The position numbers were made by a program, and so were the translations under genes. A DNA stretch of 64,000 bases. Origin: Ralstonia sp. 25mfcol4.1 (lineage in GTDB: Bacteria; Pseudomonadota; Gammaproteobacteria; Burkholderiales; Burkholderiaceae). The notes beneath the pieces were generated by a model. It made no database searches. It saw only the letters and a list, made by a program, of their open reading frames with translations, and was not told the origin of the DNA. The DNA lies in contig NZ_FNJO01000002.1 in the NCBI RefSeq assembly GCF_900104095.1, positions 62,001 to 126,000 on the forward strand, in the 5' to 3' direction. This document shows positions 1-8,635 of this stretch, piece by piece. Within the stretch, counting starts at the first letter, position 1; each line of letters opens with the position of its first letter.

Positions 1-263
1 TGGCCGCGAAGATGGCGATGGCCGCCACGTCGAAGCGCATGTTCATGGCCTGCACGATCGCGAAGAAACCCGCGAACAGCGCCGCCGTGGTGAACGCGTT
101 GGGCAGCAGATAGATGCCGCGCCTGCGCGGACGCACGTAGTCGATGTCGTGCTCGTCTGCCTCGTAGGCGGCGTCGTTGCGCAGCTGGTTATGGCGGAAC
201 GGACGCAGATGCGTCACGTTGCCGTTGCTCACGCGCTTGTTGCGTCGGTTGAAGGCACCCATG
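1..263 (-). CDS. pssA: CDP-diacylglycerol--serine O-phosphatidyltransferase, N-terminal part (cut by window edge)
   Basis: Transfers a phosphatidyl group from CDP-diacylglycerol to L-serine at the inner membrane, giving phosphatidylserine, the substrate of the Psd enzyme encoded just upstream. Only about the first 87 residues are in the window. They start at ATG 263 with MGAFNRRNKR, run through a basic, polar N-terminal extension, then show PRRRGIYLLPNAFTTAALFAGF, where the first membrane helix begins. The LLPN.FT..ALF.GF pattern is typical of the CDP-alcohol phosphotransferase PssA family. The catalytic DG..AR..G...D motif would lie outside the window. The gene is 30 bases downstream of psd on the same strand, so the two are probably co-transcribed. 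The assignment rests on the N-terminus plus context. Confidence 0.85.
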
Positions 264-293
264 CCAGGTCTCCTGTCGCTGACCGGTCCGGCC

Positions 294-947
294 TCAGACC
301 TGGACGTCCAGCTCGGCGAGCACGGTGGACGAGGCCGACACCTTCTCGCCGATCGTCACGCGCGGGCGGGCATCGACGGGCAGATACACGTCGACACGCG
401 AGCCGAAACGGATGAAGCCGTAACGCTGGCCGCGCGACAGCGTGTCGCCTACCCGCGTGTAGCACAGGATGCGGCGTGCCACCAGGCCGGCAACCTGCAC
501 CAGCGTAACCAGCTGGCCGTCCGCCGCGCGACGGATCACCACTGCGTTGCGTTCGTTTTCGAGCGATGCCTTGTCCAGATCGGCATTGACGAACTTGCCC
601 GGAAAATATTCGAGCTTCTCGACCTTGCCATCCAGCGAAGCGCGGTTCGAATGCACGTTGAACACGTTCATGAACACGCTGATCTTCAGCGCCTCGCGAC
701 CGGCATAGGGGTCCTGGGTCTTTTCGACCACCACGATGCGGCCATCGGCCGGCGCCAGGATGGCGTTCGGGGCCGACGGAATCGGCCGCGGCGGATCACG
801 GAAGAACTGCAGCACGAAGATCGTGATGATCCACAACGGCAACGCCCACCAGAAGCCCGCGCTGACATGCACCAGCAGCGAGATGATGAAAGCGCCGGCC
901 AGGAACGGCCAGCCTTCACGGGCGATAAGCGGATGAGGATAGTTCAT
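294..947 (-). CDS. psd: phosphatidylserine decarboxylase proenzyme (short form)
   Basis: Decarboxylates phosphatidylserine to phosphatidylethanolamine at the inner membrane. The product is about 217 residues from ATG 947 ([13 protein letters not shown]), the usual length of the short PSD-A subgroup; the reading frame extends 12 codons further upstream but without conserved sequence. Two hydrophobic segments lie near residues 14-45, followed by FFRDPPR and [10 protein letters not shown], both typical of the family. The pyruvoyl-forming self-cleavage site is the FGS triplet near residues 181-183 in [12 protein letters not shown], equivalent to LGST in the E. coli enzyme. The gene sits between ilvC, whose terminator separates them, and pssA, so psd-pssA probably form their own transcription unit from a promoter in 948-1090. 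Confidence 0.93.
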   Translation of the reverse strand: MNYPHPLIAREGWPFLAGAFIISLLVHVSAGFWWALPLWIITIFVLQFFRDPPRPIPSAPNAILAPADGRIVVVEKTQDPYAGREALKISVFMNVFNVHSNRASLDGKVEKLEYFPGKFVNADLDKASLENERNAVVIRRAADGQLVTLVQVAGLVARRILCYTRVGDTLSRGQRYGFIRFGSRVDVYLPVDARPRVTIGEKVSASSTVLAELDVQV

Positions 948-1093
948 GCAAGCGTTGTTCTGTTGTTCGCACAGCGTGTGCACATCCTGTCGAAAAGCCA
1001 GCCCGCAGCGTACCGCGTGGCATGCATTCAGGATATGTCGGCGCGAGAGATAAGAAAAAATTCAGGCCGGCGCCTGAAAAAGTCCGACAAGGA

Positions 1094-1165
1094 TAACAAA
1101 AAGCCGCCCAGTCACCGCCGAAATGTCTTGTGCAATCACAAAAGACCGGCGGCCGACTGGGCGGC
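1094..1165 (-). terminator. Rho-independent terminator after ilvC
   Basis: Read on the minus strand, GCCGCCCAGTC (1165-1155) is matched by GACTGGGCGGC (1113-1103), a perfect 11-bp stem. The interior arms GCCGCCGGT and CGGCGGT lengthen the hairpin, and it is followed directly by TTTTTGTT. It ends the ilvC transcript about 60 bases after the ilvC stop. The rest of 948-1090 holds no gene and probably carries the psd promoter. Confidence 0.85.
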
Positions 1166-1225
1166 TGCGGCACTGGCGAGTCACCTGGCCGCATCGGCCG
1201 GGTGCCCCGCTTCTGCCCGTATTAC

Positions 1226-2260
<1,035 letters not shown>

Positions 2261-2371
2261 TCAAATCTTCGTATAGGGGTGGCGGCGCAACGCCTGACTG
2301 TTGGGGTCGTCGCGCCGCTTCGGGATACTGCGTGTCGGCTTGTGGCCGTGCTCTGTTGCCGGGGGCGCCGG

Positions 2372-2863
2372 TCAGACCTTCAGGATGCGCTCGCCACGGC
2401 CGATGCCGGAGCCGCCCGTACGGACGGTCTCCAGGATCGCGGTGCGGTCGATGGCATCGAGGAACGCATCCAGCTTGCCGCCGTTGCCGGTCAGCTCGAT
2501 GGTGTACGTCTTTTCGGTCACATCGATGATGCGGCCACGGAAGATGTCGGCGGTGCGCTTCATTTCCTCGCGCTCCTTGCCCACGGCACGGACCTTGACC
2601 AGCATCAACTCACGCTCGATATGCGCGCCTTCGGTCAGGTCCACCACCTTGACCACCTCCACCAGGCGGTTCAGGTGCTTCGTGATCTGTTCGATCACGT
2701 CGTCCGAGCCGGTGGTGACGATGGTCATCCGCGACAGCGACGCATCTTCGGTGGGGGCCACCGTCAGCGTCTCGATGTTGTATCCACGGGCCGAGAACAG
2801 GCCCACCACGCGCGACAGCGCGCCGGGTTCGTTTTCCAGCAGGACCGAGATGATGTGACGCAT
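2372..2863 (-). CDS. ilvH: acetolactate synthase small (regulatory) subunit
   Basis: Regulatory subunit of acetohydroxyacid synthase; it binds valine and activates the catalytic subunit. The product is 163 residues. An N-terminal ACT domain spans about residues 1-75, beginning MRHIISVLLENEPGALSRV, followed by the conserved C-terminal small-subunit domain. The start at ATG 2863 overlaps the ilvI stop by one base (TAATG), the signature of translational coupling in a two-subunit enzyme. The longer frame to 2926 adds sequence that lies inside ilvI and is not conserved. The symbol could equally be ilvN; ilvH matches the ACT-domain type. Confidence 0.96.
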   Translation of the reverse strand: MRHIISVLLENEPGALSRVVGLFSARGYNIETLTVAPTEDASLSRMTIVTTGSDDVIEQITKHLNRLVEVVKVVDLTEGAHIERELMLVKVRAVGKEREEMKRTADIFRGRIIDVTEKTYTIELTGNGGKLDAFLDAIDRTAILETVRTGGSGIGRGERILKV

Positions 2864-4626
2864 TACAGGTCCTCCGCGCCGAGCAGCATTTCGGAGATCC
2901 CTTTGCCGGCCTGGACCATCGGCCACACGTTTTCGGTGGGGTCGGTCTGGAAGTCCAGGAACACGGTACGGTCCTTCAGGCGGAATGCCTCGCGCAGAGC
3001 CGGCTCGACATCGGAAGACTTCTCGATGCGCATGCCCACGTGGCCATACGATTCAGCGAGCTTCACGAAGTCGGGCAGCGCCTGCATGTAGGAATGCGAA
3101 TACCGGTTGTCGTATTCGATTTCCTGCCACTGGCGCACCATGCCCAGGTAGCCGTTGTTCAGCGAACAGATCTTGACCGGGGTGTCGTACTGCAGGCAGG
3201 TCGACAGTTCCTGGATGCACATCTGGATCGAGCCTTCACCCGTGATGGTGACGACTTCCTTGTCCGGGAACGCCTTCTTGATGCCCATCGCGTACGGCAG
3301 ACCCACACCCATCGTGCCCAGGCCGCCCGAGTTGATCCAGCGGCGCGGTTCGTCGAACTTGTAGAACTGCGCGGCCCACATCTGGTGCTGGCCCACGTCG
3401 GAGCAGATGAACGCGTCGCCCTTGGTCAGTTCCCAGATCTTTTCCACCACGTATTGCGGCTTGATGATCTCGGAGCTGCGGTCGTACTTGAGGCAGTCCA
3501 CCGAACGCCATTGTTCGATCTGGTCCCACCACTTCGCCAGCGCCTCGCGCTTGGGCTTGACGTCGCTGGCCTTGATCTGGGCGATCAGTTCCTGCAGCAC
3601 GTCCTTGACGTTGCCGACGATGGGGATATCTACCTTGACGCGCTTCGAGATCGACGACGGGTCGATGTCGATATGGATGATCTTGCGCGCCTGCGCCGTG
3701 AAGTGCGACGGATTGCCGATCACCCGGTCGTCGAACCGGGCGCCGATGGCGATCAGCACGTCGCAGTTCTGCATGGCCATGTTGGCTTCATACGTGCCGT
3801 GCATGCCGAGCATGCCGACGAACTGCTTGTGAGTGCCTGGGAATGCACCCAGACCCATCAGCGTGTTGGTCACCGGATGGCCGGTCAGTGCGGCCAGTTC
3901 GCGCAGCTCGTCGCTGGCGTTGGCCAGCACCACGCCGCCGCCCGAATAGATATACGGACGCTCCGCGGCCTGCAGCAGCGCCACGGCCTTGCGGATCTGG
4001 CCCGAGTGACCCTTGTTCACCGGGTTGTACGACCGCATGTCGACGGCCTTCGGGTACTCGAACTTGCAGGCGTTGCGCGACACGTCCTTCGGGATGTCCA
4101 CCACCACGGGGCCGGGACGGCCGGTGGCGGCAATGAAGAACGCCTTCTTGATCGTCGCGGCCAGGTCGCGCACGTCCTTCACGAGGAAGTTGTGCTTGAC
4201 GATTGGGCGCGTGATGCCGACGGTGTCGCATTCCTGGAACGCATCCTGGCCAATGGCGTGGGTCGGCACGTTGCCGGTAATCACCACCATCGGGATCGAA
4301 TCGAGGTAGGCGGTGGCGATGCCGGTCACGGCGTTGGTCACGCCCGGGCCCGAAGTCACCAGTGCCACGCCCACCTTGCCGGTCGCGCGGGCATAGCCGT
4401 CAGCGGCATGCACGGCGGCCTGTTCGTGGCGCACCAGGATATGTTCGAATTTCGTTTGCTTGTGGAGCTCGTCGTAGATATAGAGCACTGCGCCGCCGGG
4501 ATAGCCCCAGACGTATTCGACGCCTTCTTCGGCAAGTGCGTTGACGAGGATTTCCGCTCCGATCATTTCCCGACCGGAGGATGAATTGCTGTCTGCGTGG
4601 GAGAATTCCGCGCTGGGCATGTTCAT
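2863..4626 (-). CDS. ilvI: acetolactate synthase large (catalytic) subunit
   Basis: Thiamine-diphosphate and FAD enzyme that condenses pyruvate to 2-acetolactate or 2-aceto-2-hydroxybutyrate. About 587 residues from ATG 4626 (MNMPSAEF), chosen because AGGA sits five bases upstream; a TTG five codons earlier overlaps that ribosome site. The order is N-terminal PYR domain with the catalytic Glu in RHEQAAVHAADGYAR, central FAD-binding domain, then C-terminal PP domain. The TPP motif reads ITGEGSIQM...LNNGYLGM, so the usual GDG is GEG; this may be lineage-typical. Coupled to ilvH and followed by ilvC. Also called ilvB. Confidence 0.96.
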   Translation of the reverse strand: MNMPSAEFSHADSNSSSGREMIGAEILVNALAEEGVEYVWGYPGGAVLYIYDELHKQTKFEHILVRHEQAAVHAADGYARATGKVGVALVTSGPGVTNAVTGIATAYLDSIPMVVITGNVPTHAIGQDAFQECDTVGITRPIVKHNFLVKDVRDLAATIKKAFFIAATGRPGPVVVDIPKDVSRNACKFEYPKAVDMRSYNPVNKGHSGQIRKAVALLQAAERPYIYSGGGVVLANASDELRELAALTGHPVTNTLMGLGAFPGTHKQFVGMLGMHGTYEANMAMQNCDVLIAIGARFDDRVIGNPSHFTAQARKIIHIDIDPSSISKRVKVDIPIVGNVKDVLQELIAQIKASDVKPKREALAKWWDQIEQWRSVDCLKYDRSSEIIKPQYVVEKIWELTKGDAFICSDVGQHQMWAAQFYKFDEPRRWINSGGLGTMGVGLPYAMGIKKAFPDKEVVTITGEGSIQMCIQELSTCLQYDTPVKICSLNNGYLGMVRQWQEIEYDNRYSHSYMQALPDFVKLAESYGHVGMRIEKSSDVEPALREAFRLKDRTVFLDFQTDPTENVWPMVQAGKGISEMLLGAEDL

Positions 4627-5012
4627 TTCTGTCCTTTGCAATTTTCGGCAAAAAATTGTTTGGATGCTCTCTACCGGGCTTGTGGCTCGGGTTCAAGCGG
4701 TGCGCGTCTGCATGAAGAGACCGCCTTATAAGCGGTCTGATGAGACAACCACTGATGTCGTGAACCGTCGATGATACTGCAATGCACCAGCGCGGTAAAT
4801 GAATCGGCGGAACTTTTTGCACAGTGGCACCAGCCCCGGCCACAGACACGCCGGTCGTGCGTTGCGCAATCAAGCGAGCATGTCTGCACTTGAATACAGG
4901 AGTGGCAGAAGGCACGTGTTTTTTGTTAGGATCGCAGACATTTCCGGGGTGCCACAGGACGAGTCCGGCACATTCGGCCTGGCCTGACCGCCTAACTGCT
5001 GTTTTCGCCTGC
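4627..5012. promoter_or_regulatory. Divergent control region between ilvI and the sigma factor gene
   Basis: This 386-base gene-free stretch serves ilvI (minus) and the sigma factor gene (plus). It contains a perfect 7-bp inverted repeat, AGACCGC (4718-4724) and GCGGTCT (4732-4738), around CTTATAA. No U-run follows on either strand, so it looks like an operator or mRNA stem rather than a terminator. I found no convincing short leader peptide rich in Val, Ile or Leu codons and no T-box. Confidence 0.35.
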
Positions 5013-5579
5013 ATGGCCACCGACAAGGAACTCTCAGACTTTCTCGCCAGCGTCGAACGCCGCGCCTTCAAACAGGCCGTGTTCGCCGTGCGTGACGATG
5101 AAGCTGCGCTGGACATCGTGCAGGACGCCATGATCAAGTTGGCGGAAAAGTACGGCGACAAGGGGGCCAACGAACTGCCGCCCCTGTTCCAGCGCATCCT
5201 GCAGAACACCATTCACGACTGGTTCCGGCGCCAGAAGGTCCGGAACACCTGGGTCACCCTGTTCTCCAACCTGCGCGACGACCGCGAAGGCGACGACAGC
5301 GATCTGCTGGACACCCTGGAAGCCGAAAGCGGCACGGAGATGGCCGAAAGCAGCGCCGACAAGGTCGAACGGGCACAGGTCATGCATATCATCGAGCAGG
5401 AAATCCAGCGATTGCCCACGCGTCAACGCGAGGCTTTCCTGATGCGTTACTGGGAGGATATGGACGTAGCCGAAACCGCAGCCGTGATGGGCTGTTCGGA
5501 AGGCAGCGTCAAGACGCACTGTTCCCGCGCCACGCATACGCTGGCGCAAGCGTTGCGTGCGCGGGGAGTCCGACTATGA
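5013..5579 (+). CDS. ECF-like RNA polymerase sigma factor (sigma-70 family)
   Basis: Alternative sigma factor of 188 residues starting MATDKELSDFLASVERRAFKQ. Region 2 covers about residues 15-75 (DDEAALDIVQDAMIKLAEKY and LPPLFQRILQNTIHDWFRRQKVR). Region 4 covers about 125-185 (IQRLPTRQREAFLMRYWEDMDVAETAAVMGCSEGSVKTHCSRA), with a helix-turn-helix of the ECF type. The linker is acidic. The in-frame extension up to 4824 is not conserved-looking and is dropped. It overlaps the next gene by ATGA, so a membrane DUF3619 protein is coupled to it. By analogy with other ECF operons that protein could be its anti-sigma factor; this is inference. Confidence 0.88.
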   Translation: MATDKELSDFLASVERRAFKQAVFAVRDDEAALDIVQDAMIKLAEKYGDKGANELPPLFQRILQNTIHDWFRRQKVRNTWVTLFSNLRDDREGDDSDLLDTLEAESGTEMAESSADKVERAQVMHIIEQEIQRLPTRQREAFLMRYWEDMDVAETAAVMGCSEGSVKTHCSRATHTLAQALRARGVRL

Positions 5580-6019
5580 GCAGAAACGAACGAGATATCC
5601 AGGAACGGCGCTTCGCCCATGAGATCCGGGTGGCACTCGATGCTTCCACGGAGGCGCTGCCGCGGGACATTTCCGAACGGCTGGCCGCCGCGCGGCGCAT
5701 GGCGCTGGCCGCCAAGAAGGCCGAAGTGCGCGCTCACGTGCCGCAACTCGTGCTGCCGAATGCACCGCACGGCTACGCCTTCGACGATGAGGACGACACC
5801 CCGCTGCACCGTGCCGGTGCGTGGCTGCGCAAGCTTGCGCTGGTGTGGACGCTGGTCGCGCTGGGTGCCGGCCTGATGGGCATCTACCACTGGCAGCAGC
5901 AGAAACGCGTCGAGGAACTCGCCGATGTCGATGCGGCGATGCTGCTCGACGACCTGCCGCCGACGGCCTATGCCGACCAGGGCTTCCACGTCTTCCTGAA
6001 GCGGGATCGCGACCAATAA
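5576..6019 (+). CDS. DUF3619-like single-pass membrane protein, possible anti-sigma factor
   Basis: Protein of 147 residues with one clear membrane helix near residues 85-106 (LALVWTLVALGAGLMGIYHW). A charged cytoplasmic N-terminal part of about 80 residues contains two helical stretches (IQERRFAHEIRVALDAST and RLAAARRMALAAKKAEVRAHV), and a short C-terminal tail would be periplasmic. The start codon overlaps the sigma factor stop (ATGA). Size, topology and coupling fit an anti-sigma factor, but no zinc-binding HxxxCxxC motif is present and the family has no established function that I know. It reads as a DUF3619 member from composition and context. Confidence 0.7.
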   Translation: MSRNERDIQERRFAHEIRVALDASTEALPRDISERLAAARRMALAAKKAEVRAHVPQLVLPNAPHGYAFDDEDDTPLHRAGAWLRKLALVWTLVALGAGLMGIYHWQQQKRVEELADVDAAMLLDDLPPTAYADQGFHVFLKRDRDQ

Positions 6020-6020
6020 G

Positions 6021-6818
6021 ATGGCCTGCGCACCTTCCCGTACCGACGCATTCCGTCGCCGGCTCGCCGCTCTTTGCGCCGCCGGCGCGGCCCTGGCCGC
6101 ACTTTCCATCGATTTCGTGATGGCAGAAGCGCACGCGCAGGGCCAGCAGGCGCAGCCGGCCAGCCAGCCGGCAGCGCGGCCGGTGATCAACGCCCACCCG
6201 ACGTGGCAGGAACTGTCTGCGCCGCATCGTCAGATTCTGGCGCCGCTGCAGCCGCTCTGGGACACCATCCCGGAACTGAACCGCCGCAAGTGGCAGCGCA
6301 TTGCCGACCTGTATCCCACGCTCAAGCCCGAGGAGCAGCAGCGCCTGCAGGAACGGATGGCCGAGTGGGTCAGGATGACGCCACAGCAACGCCGCCTGGC
6401 CCGCGAGAACTACCAGATCACGCGCCAGTTGCCGCCGGAAAAGAAGGCGGAAGCGTGGGATCGCTACCAGCAGCTGCCGGAAGAGCAGAAGAAGAAGCTG
6501 GCCGCCGCCGAAAAGGTGCCGCGCCGCCCGGGCGCTGTCAGCGCGCTGCCTTCGGGCAAGCGCCCGCCGGCCGATACGAGCCGGCAGTTGCACCATCAGG
6601 GCCGGCCGGCCAGTGCACCGGAAGCTTCGCCGGCATCGGCGCCCGCGGCTCCGACCCTGGCCGGCGCCTCCGCAGCCACCGCCCCGGTGGCTCCGGCACC
6701 TGCGCCGGCCGCACCGGCTGCAGCAATGCCGGCCTCGCCTGCCCAGGCGCCGACCCTTTCGCCGCCGGTGACGGGCGAAGCGGCCACTGACTTCAACCAG
6801 ACCGAAACGCGTCCGTAA
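6021..6818 (+). CDS. DUF3106 domain exported protein
   Basis: 265 residues beginning one base after the preceding stop. The N-terminus (MACAPSRTDAFRRRLAALCAAGAALAALS) is a positively charged signal peptide, with probable cleavage near AHAQ, residue 40. Residues about 55-175 are helical and rich in paired motifs such as LKPEEQQRLQERMAEWVRMT and LPPEKKAEAWDRYQQLP. These resemble the LTxxQ-type repeats of periplasmic CpxP/CnrX-like sensors. Residues about 175-265 are a low-complexity Ala/Pro-rich tail. With the sigma factor and the DUF3619 protein it forms a three-gene unit. A periplasmic sensing role is inference. Confidence 0.75.
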   Translation: MACAPSRTDAFRRRLAALCAAGAALAALSIDFVMAEAHAQGQQAQPASQPAARPVINAHPTWQELSAPHRQILAPLQPLWDTIPELNRRKWQRIADLYPTLKPEEQQRLQERMAEWVRMTPQQRRLARENYQITRQLPPEKKAEAWDRYQQLPEEQKKKLAAAEKVPRRPGAVSALPSGKRPPADTSRQLHHQGRPASAPEASPASAPAAPTLAGASAATAPVAPAPAPAAPAAAMPASPAQAPTLSPPVTGEAATDFNQTETRP

Positions 6819-6988
6819 CTTCCCCTCGGCAGGGCCACCTTCGCCCGCCACGAATTTCCCGTCACGCAAGCGGGTCGCGCTGGAACCGCCAGCGCAATCC
6901 GTCGCGACCCCGCTGCCCCGGATAATCGGCAATGGCCACCTGTGCGCCGTTTGGCATAATGGCCGCTTCCCCCGATCCACCACGCGCC

Positions 6989-7528
6989 ATGCCTGCCGCT
7001 ACGCCAGCCGCCTCCGCCCAGACTCCCGTCACGCCGCCGCGCGCACCTACGCTGGGCCGTCGCCTGCTTTGCATGCTCTACGAAGGCGTGCTGTTGTTTG
7101 GCGTGCTGATGCTCGCCAGCGCCCTCTCGGTCCTGGCCCGTCCGCTCCTGCAGCAGCTTGGGCTCAACCACGTGTACGTGGATCAGGTATGGATGTTCAT
7201 CGTGCTTGGCGTCTATTTCTCGTGGTTCTGGCAGCGTAACGGCCAGACGCTGGCGATGCAGACCTGGCGCATCCGCCTGGAGACGACCGCCGGCCAGCCG
7301 CCGGGCTGGCGCAAGGCGCTGCTACGCTACGTGCTGGCCTGGCTGTGGCTGCCGCCCGCGGCAGCCGTGGGGCATGCGATGGGCCTCACGCTGTGGCCGT
7401 TTATCGGCGTGTTGACCGCCGGGCTGCTGATCTGGATGTCGCTGGCCTGGCTCGATCCGCGCCGCCAGTTCCTGCATGACCGCCTGGCCGGCACCCGCCT
7501 GACCGACCTGCGTCCGCTGCAGCCATGA
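6989..7528 (+). CDS. RDD family membrane protein
   Basis: Integral membrane protein, about 179 residues from ATG 6989. RDD-type features are TLGRRLLCMLYEGVLLFGVLML (first helix with Arg-Arg), WRNGQTLAMQTWRIRLE between helices, and the C-terminal LDPRRQFLHDRLAGTRL, where Arg and Asp recur as expected. Three to four membrane helices can be seen. The frame is open back to 6932, but a -10-like CATAAT at 6954-6959 overlaps the 6959 ATG, so the later start is preferred; no strong ribosome site helps. It is coupled to the lipase-like gene by ATGA. Function unknown beyond a possible small-molecule transport or membrane role. Confidence 0.75.
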   Translation: MPAATPAASAQTPVTPPRAPTLGRRLLCMLYEGVLLFGVLMLASALSVLARPLLQQLGLNHVYVDQVWMFIVLGVYFSWFWQRNGQTLAMQTWRIRLETTAGQPPGWRKALLRYVLAWLWLPPAAAVGHAMGLTLWPFIGVLTAGLLIWMSLAWLDPRRQFLHDRLAGTRLTDLRPLQP

Positions 7529-8526
7529 GCCTGACGGCTGCCGCCCTGCGTCGCGTCGCCGTGCTGGTACAGACGACGGCGGTGGGCGGATTGGCAGCCT
7601 GGCTGGCACTGGGCCACGGCTGGGCATGGATGCCGGCACTGGCCGCAGCCCTGGCCATCGTGCTGCTCGCCTTCGGCGCCAGCGTCGCCATGGCATTCGG
7701 TGCCACGCTTGGCGGCCTTGGTATCCCGCGCCGGAACCGGCCGCCGCTTCCCGACCAAGCGCCTGCACGGCAACGTCTTGACGCCGGCGCAGCACTGCAC
7801 TGCTTCCTGGCCGAATGCCGCGCCGTCTTCCGGATGTTCAACTGGCTGCAGCCGTTCCGGTCACGGCTCTGCCTTGCCCAGCCCACACATCCCCTGCCCG
7901 AAGCCCCTCACGTACTGCTGGTACACGGCTACGGCTGCAACCACGCGGTCTGGCTCGACATGGCGCCGGCCTTGGCCGCCGCCGGCTACCGCTGCGAAGC
8001 CATCGACCTGACGCCGGTGCTTGGCGACATCGACGACTACGCCCCGCAACTGCTGGCGCGCATGCGCGAGATGCAGGCGCGTACGGGTCAGGCACCGCTA
8101 CTTGTGTGCCACAGCATGGGCGGACTGGCCGCGCGCGCCGCGCAGGCGCTGGCTGCGCAGGCGGGTGGCGATACGCCCTGCGCGGGCATTGTCACGCTGG
8201 GCAGCCCCCACCAGGGCTGCGCGCTGGCGCGGTTCGGCAGTGGACGTAATGCATGGCAGATGCGGTGGCAGAGCCCGTGGCTGGCCGCGCTGGCCGCCGC
8301 CGAGACCGCGCCGATGCGCGCGCGCATCGTATCGGTCTTCAGCTGGCATGACTCGATCGCAGGCCCGCCGGGCACGTCGTGGCTCGACGGCGCCCAGCAT
8401 CTGGCGCTCGACGGCATCGGCCATGTGTCGCTGCTGCGGGACCCCCGTGCCGTGCAGGCCACGCTCACGGCGCTGGCCATGCTCCAGCGGCACCCTGTCA
8501 CCCCCGCCATCGTCGCGCCCCACTAG
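7525..8526 (+). CDS. alpha/beta hydrolase, lipase-like, membrane-anchored
   Basis: 333 residues. Two hydrophobic segments lie at the N-terminus (about residues 10-60), then an alpha/beta-hydrolase fold from about residue 128: HVLLVHGYGCNHAVW (oxyanion region), LLVCHSMGGLAAR with the nucleophile Ser in G-x-S-x-G-like CHSMGG near residue 196, GIVTLGSPHQGCALA, and a terminal GIGHVSLL with the likely catalytic His. This pattern belongs to the triacylglycerol-lipase/PGAP1-like branch. It overlaps the RDD gene by ATGA and ends only 27 bases before a Pho-box-like array, so it lies just upstream of, but probably outside, the phosphate-regulated unit. Substrate is not known. Confidence 0.82.
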   Translation: MSLTAAALRRVAVLVQTTAVGGLAAWLALGHGWAWMPALAAALAIVLLAFGASVAMAFGATLGGLGIPRRNRPPLPDQAPARQRLDAGAALHCFLAECRAVFRMFNWLQPFRSRLCLAQPTHPLPEAPHVLLVHGYGCNHAVWLDMAPALAAAGYRCEAIDLTPVLGDIDDYAPQLLARMREMQARTGQAPLLVCHSMGGLAARAAQALAAQAGGDTPCAGIVTLGSPHQGCALARFGSGRNAWQMRWQSPWLAALAAAETAPMRARIVSVFSWHDSIAGPPGTSWLDGAQHLALDGIGHVSLLRDPRAVQATLTALAMLQRHPVTPAIVAPH

Positions 8527-8552
8527 CCATCGCGGCCCGCCGCGGCCGGCAA

Positions 8553-8592
8553 GCTTCATGTGACATTCATGTTTCCGTCACGGCGCCGTCAT
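8553..8592 (+). promoter_or_regulatory. Pho-box-like array of four 7-bp repeats at 11-bp period
   Basis: Four 7-bp units each end in TCAT or TCAC and are separated by exactly 4 bp: GCTTCAT (8553-8559), CATTCAT (8564-8570), CCGTCAC (8575-8581) and CCGTCAT (8586-8592). The Pho-box consensus is two CTGTCAT-type repeats with 4-bp spacers, and PhoB dimers bind head to tail. The last pair matches each 7-mer at 5-6 positions. Its place right upstream of a phospholipase-like/glycosyltransferase/DgkA cassette makes PhoB control plausible. No genome-wide matrix was run. Confidence 0.6.
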
Positions 8593-8635
8593 GCGGCACT
8601 GGCTCAATGCAGCCATCGCCGATACCGGGGCCACC

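Noticed and set aside
4627..4820. T-box or BCAA leader-peptide attenuator before ilvI
   Set aside because: No T-box sequence, no Val/Ile/Leu-rich short frame and no terminator-type hairpin with U-run was found.
8591..8635. Upstream start for the metallophosphoesterase gene
   Set aside because: The ATG is part of a Pho-box repeat, and homology begins much later.
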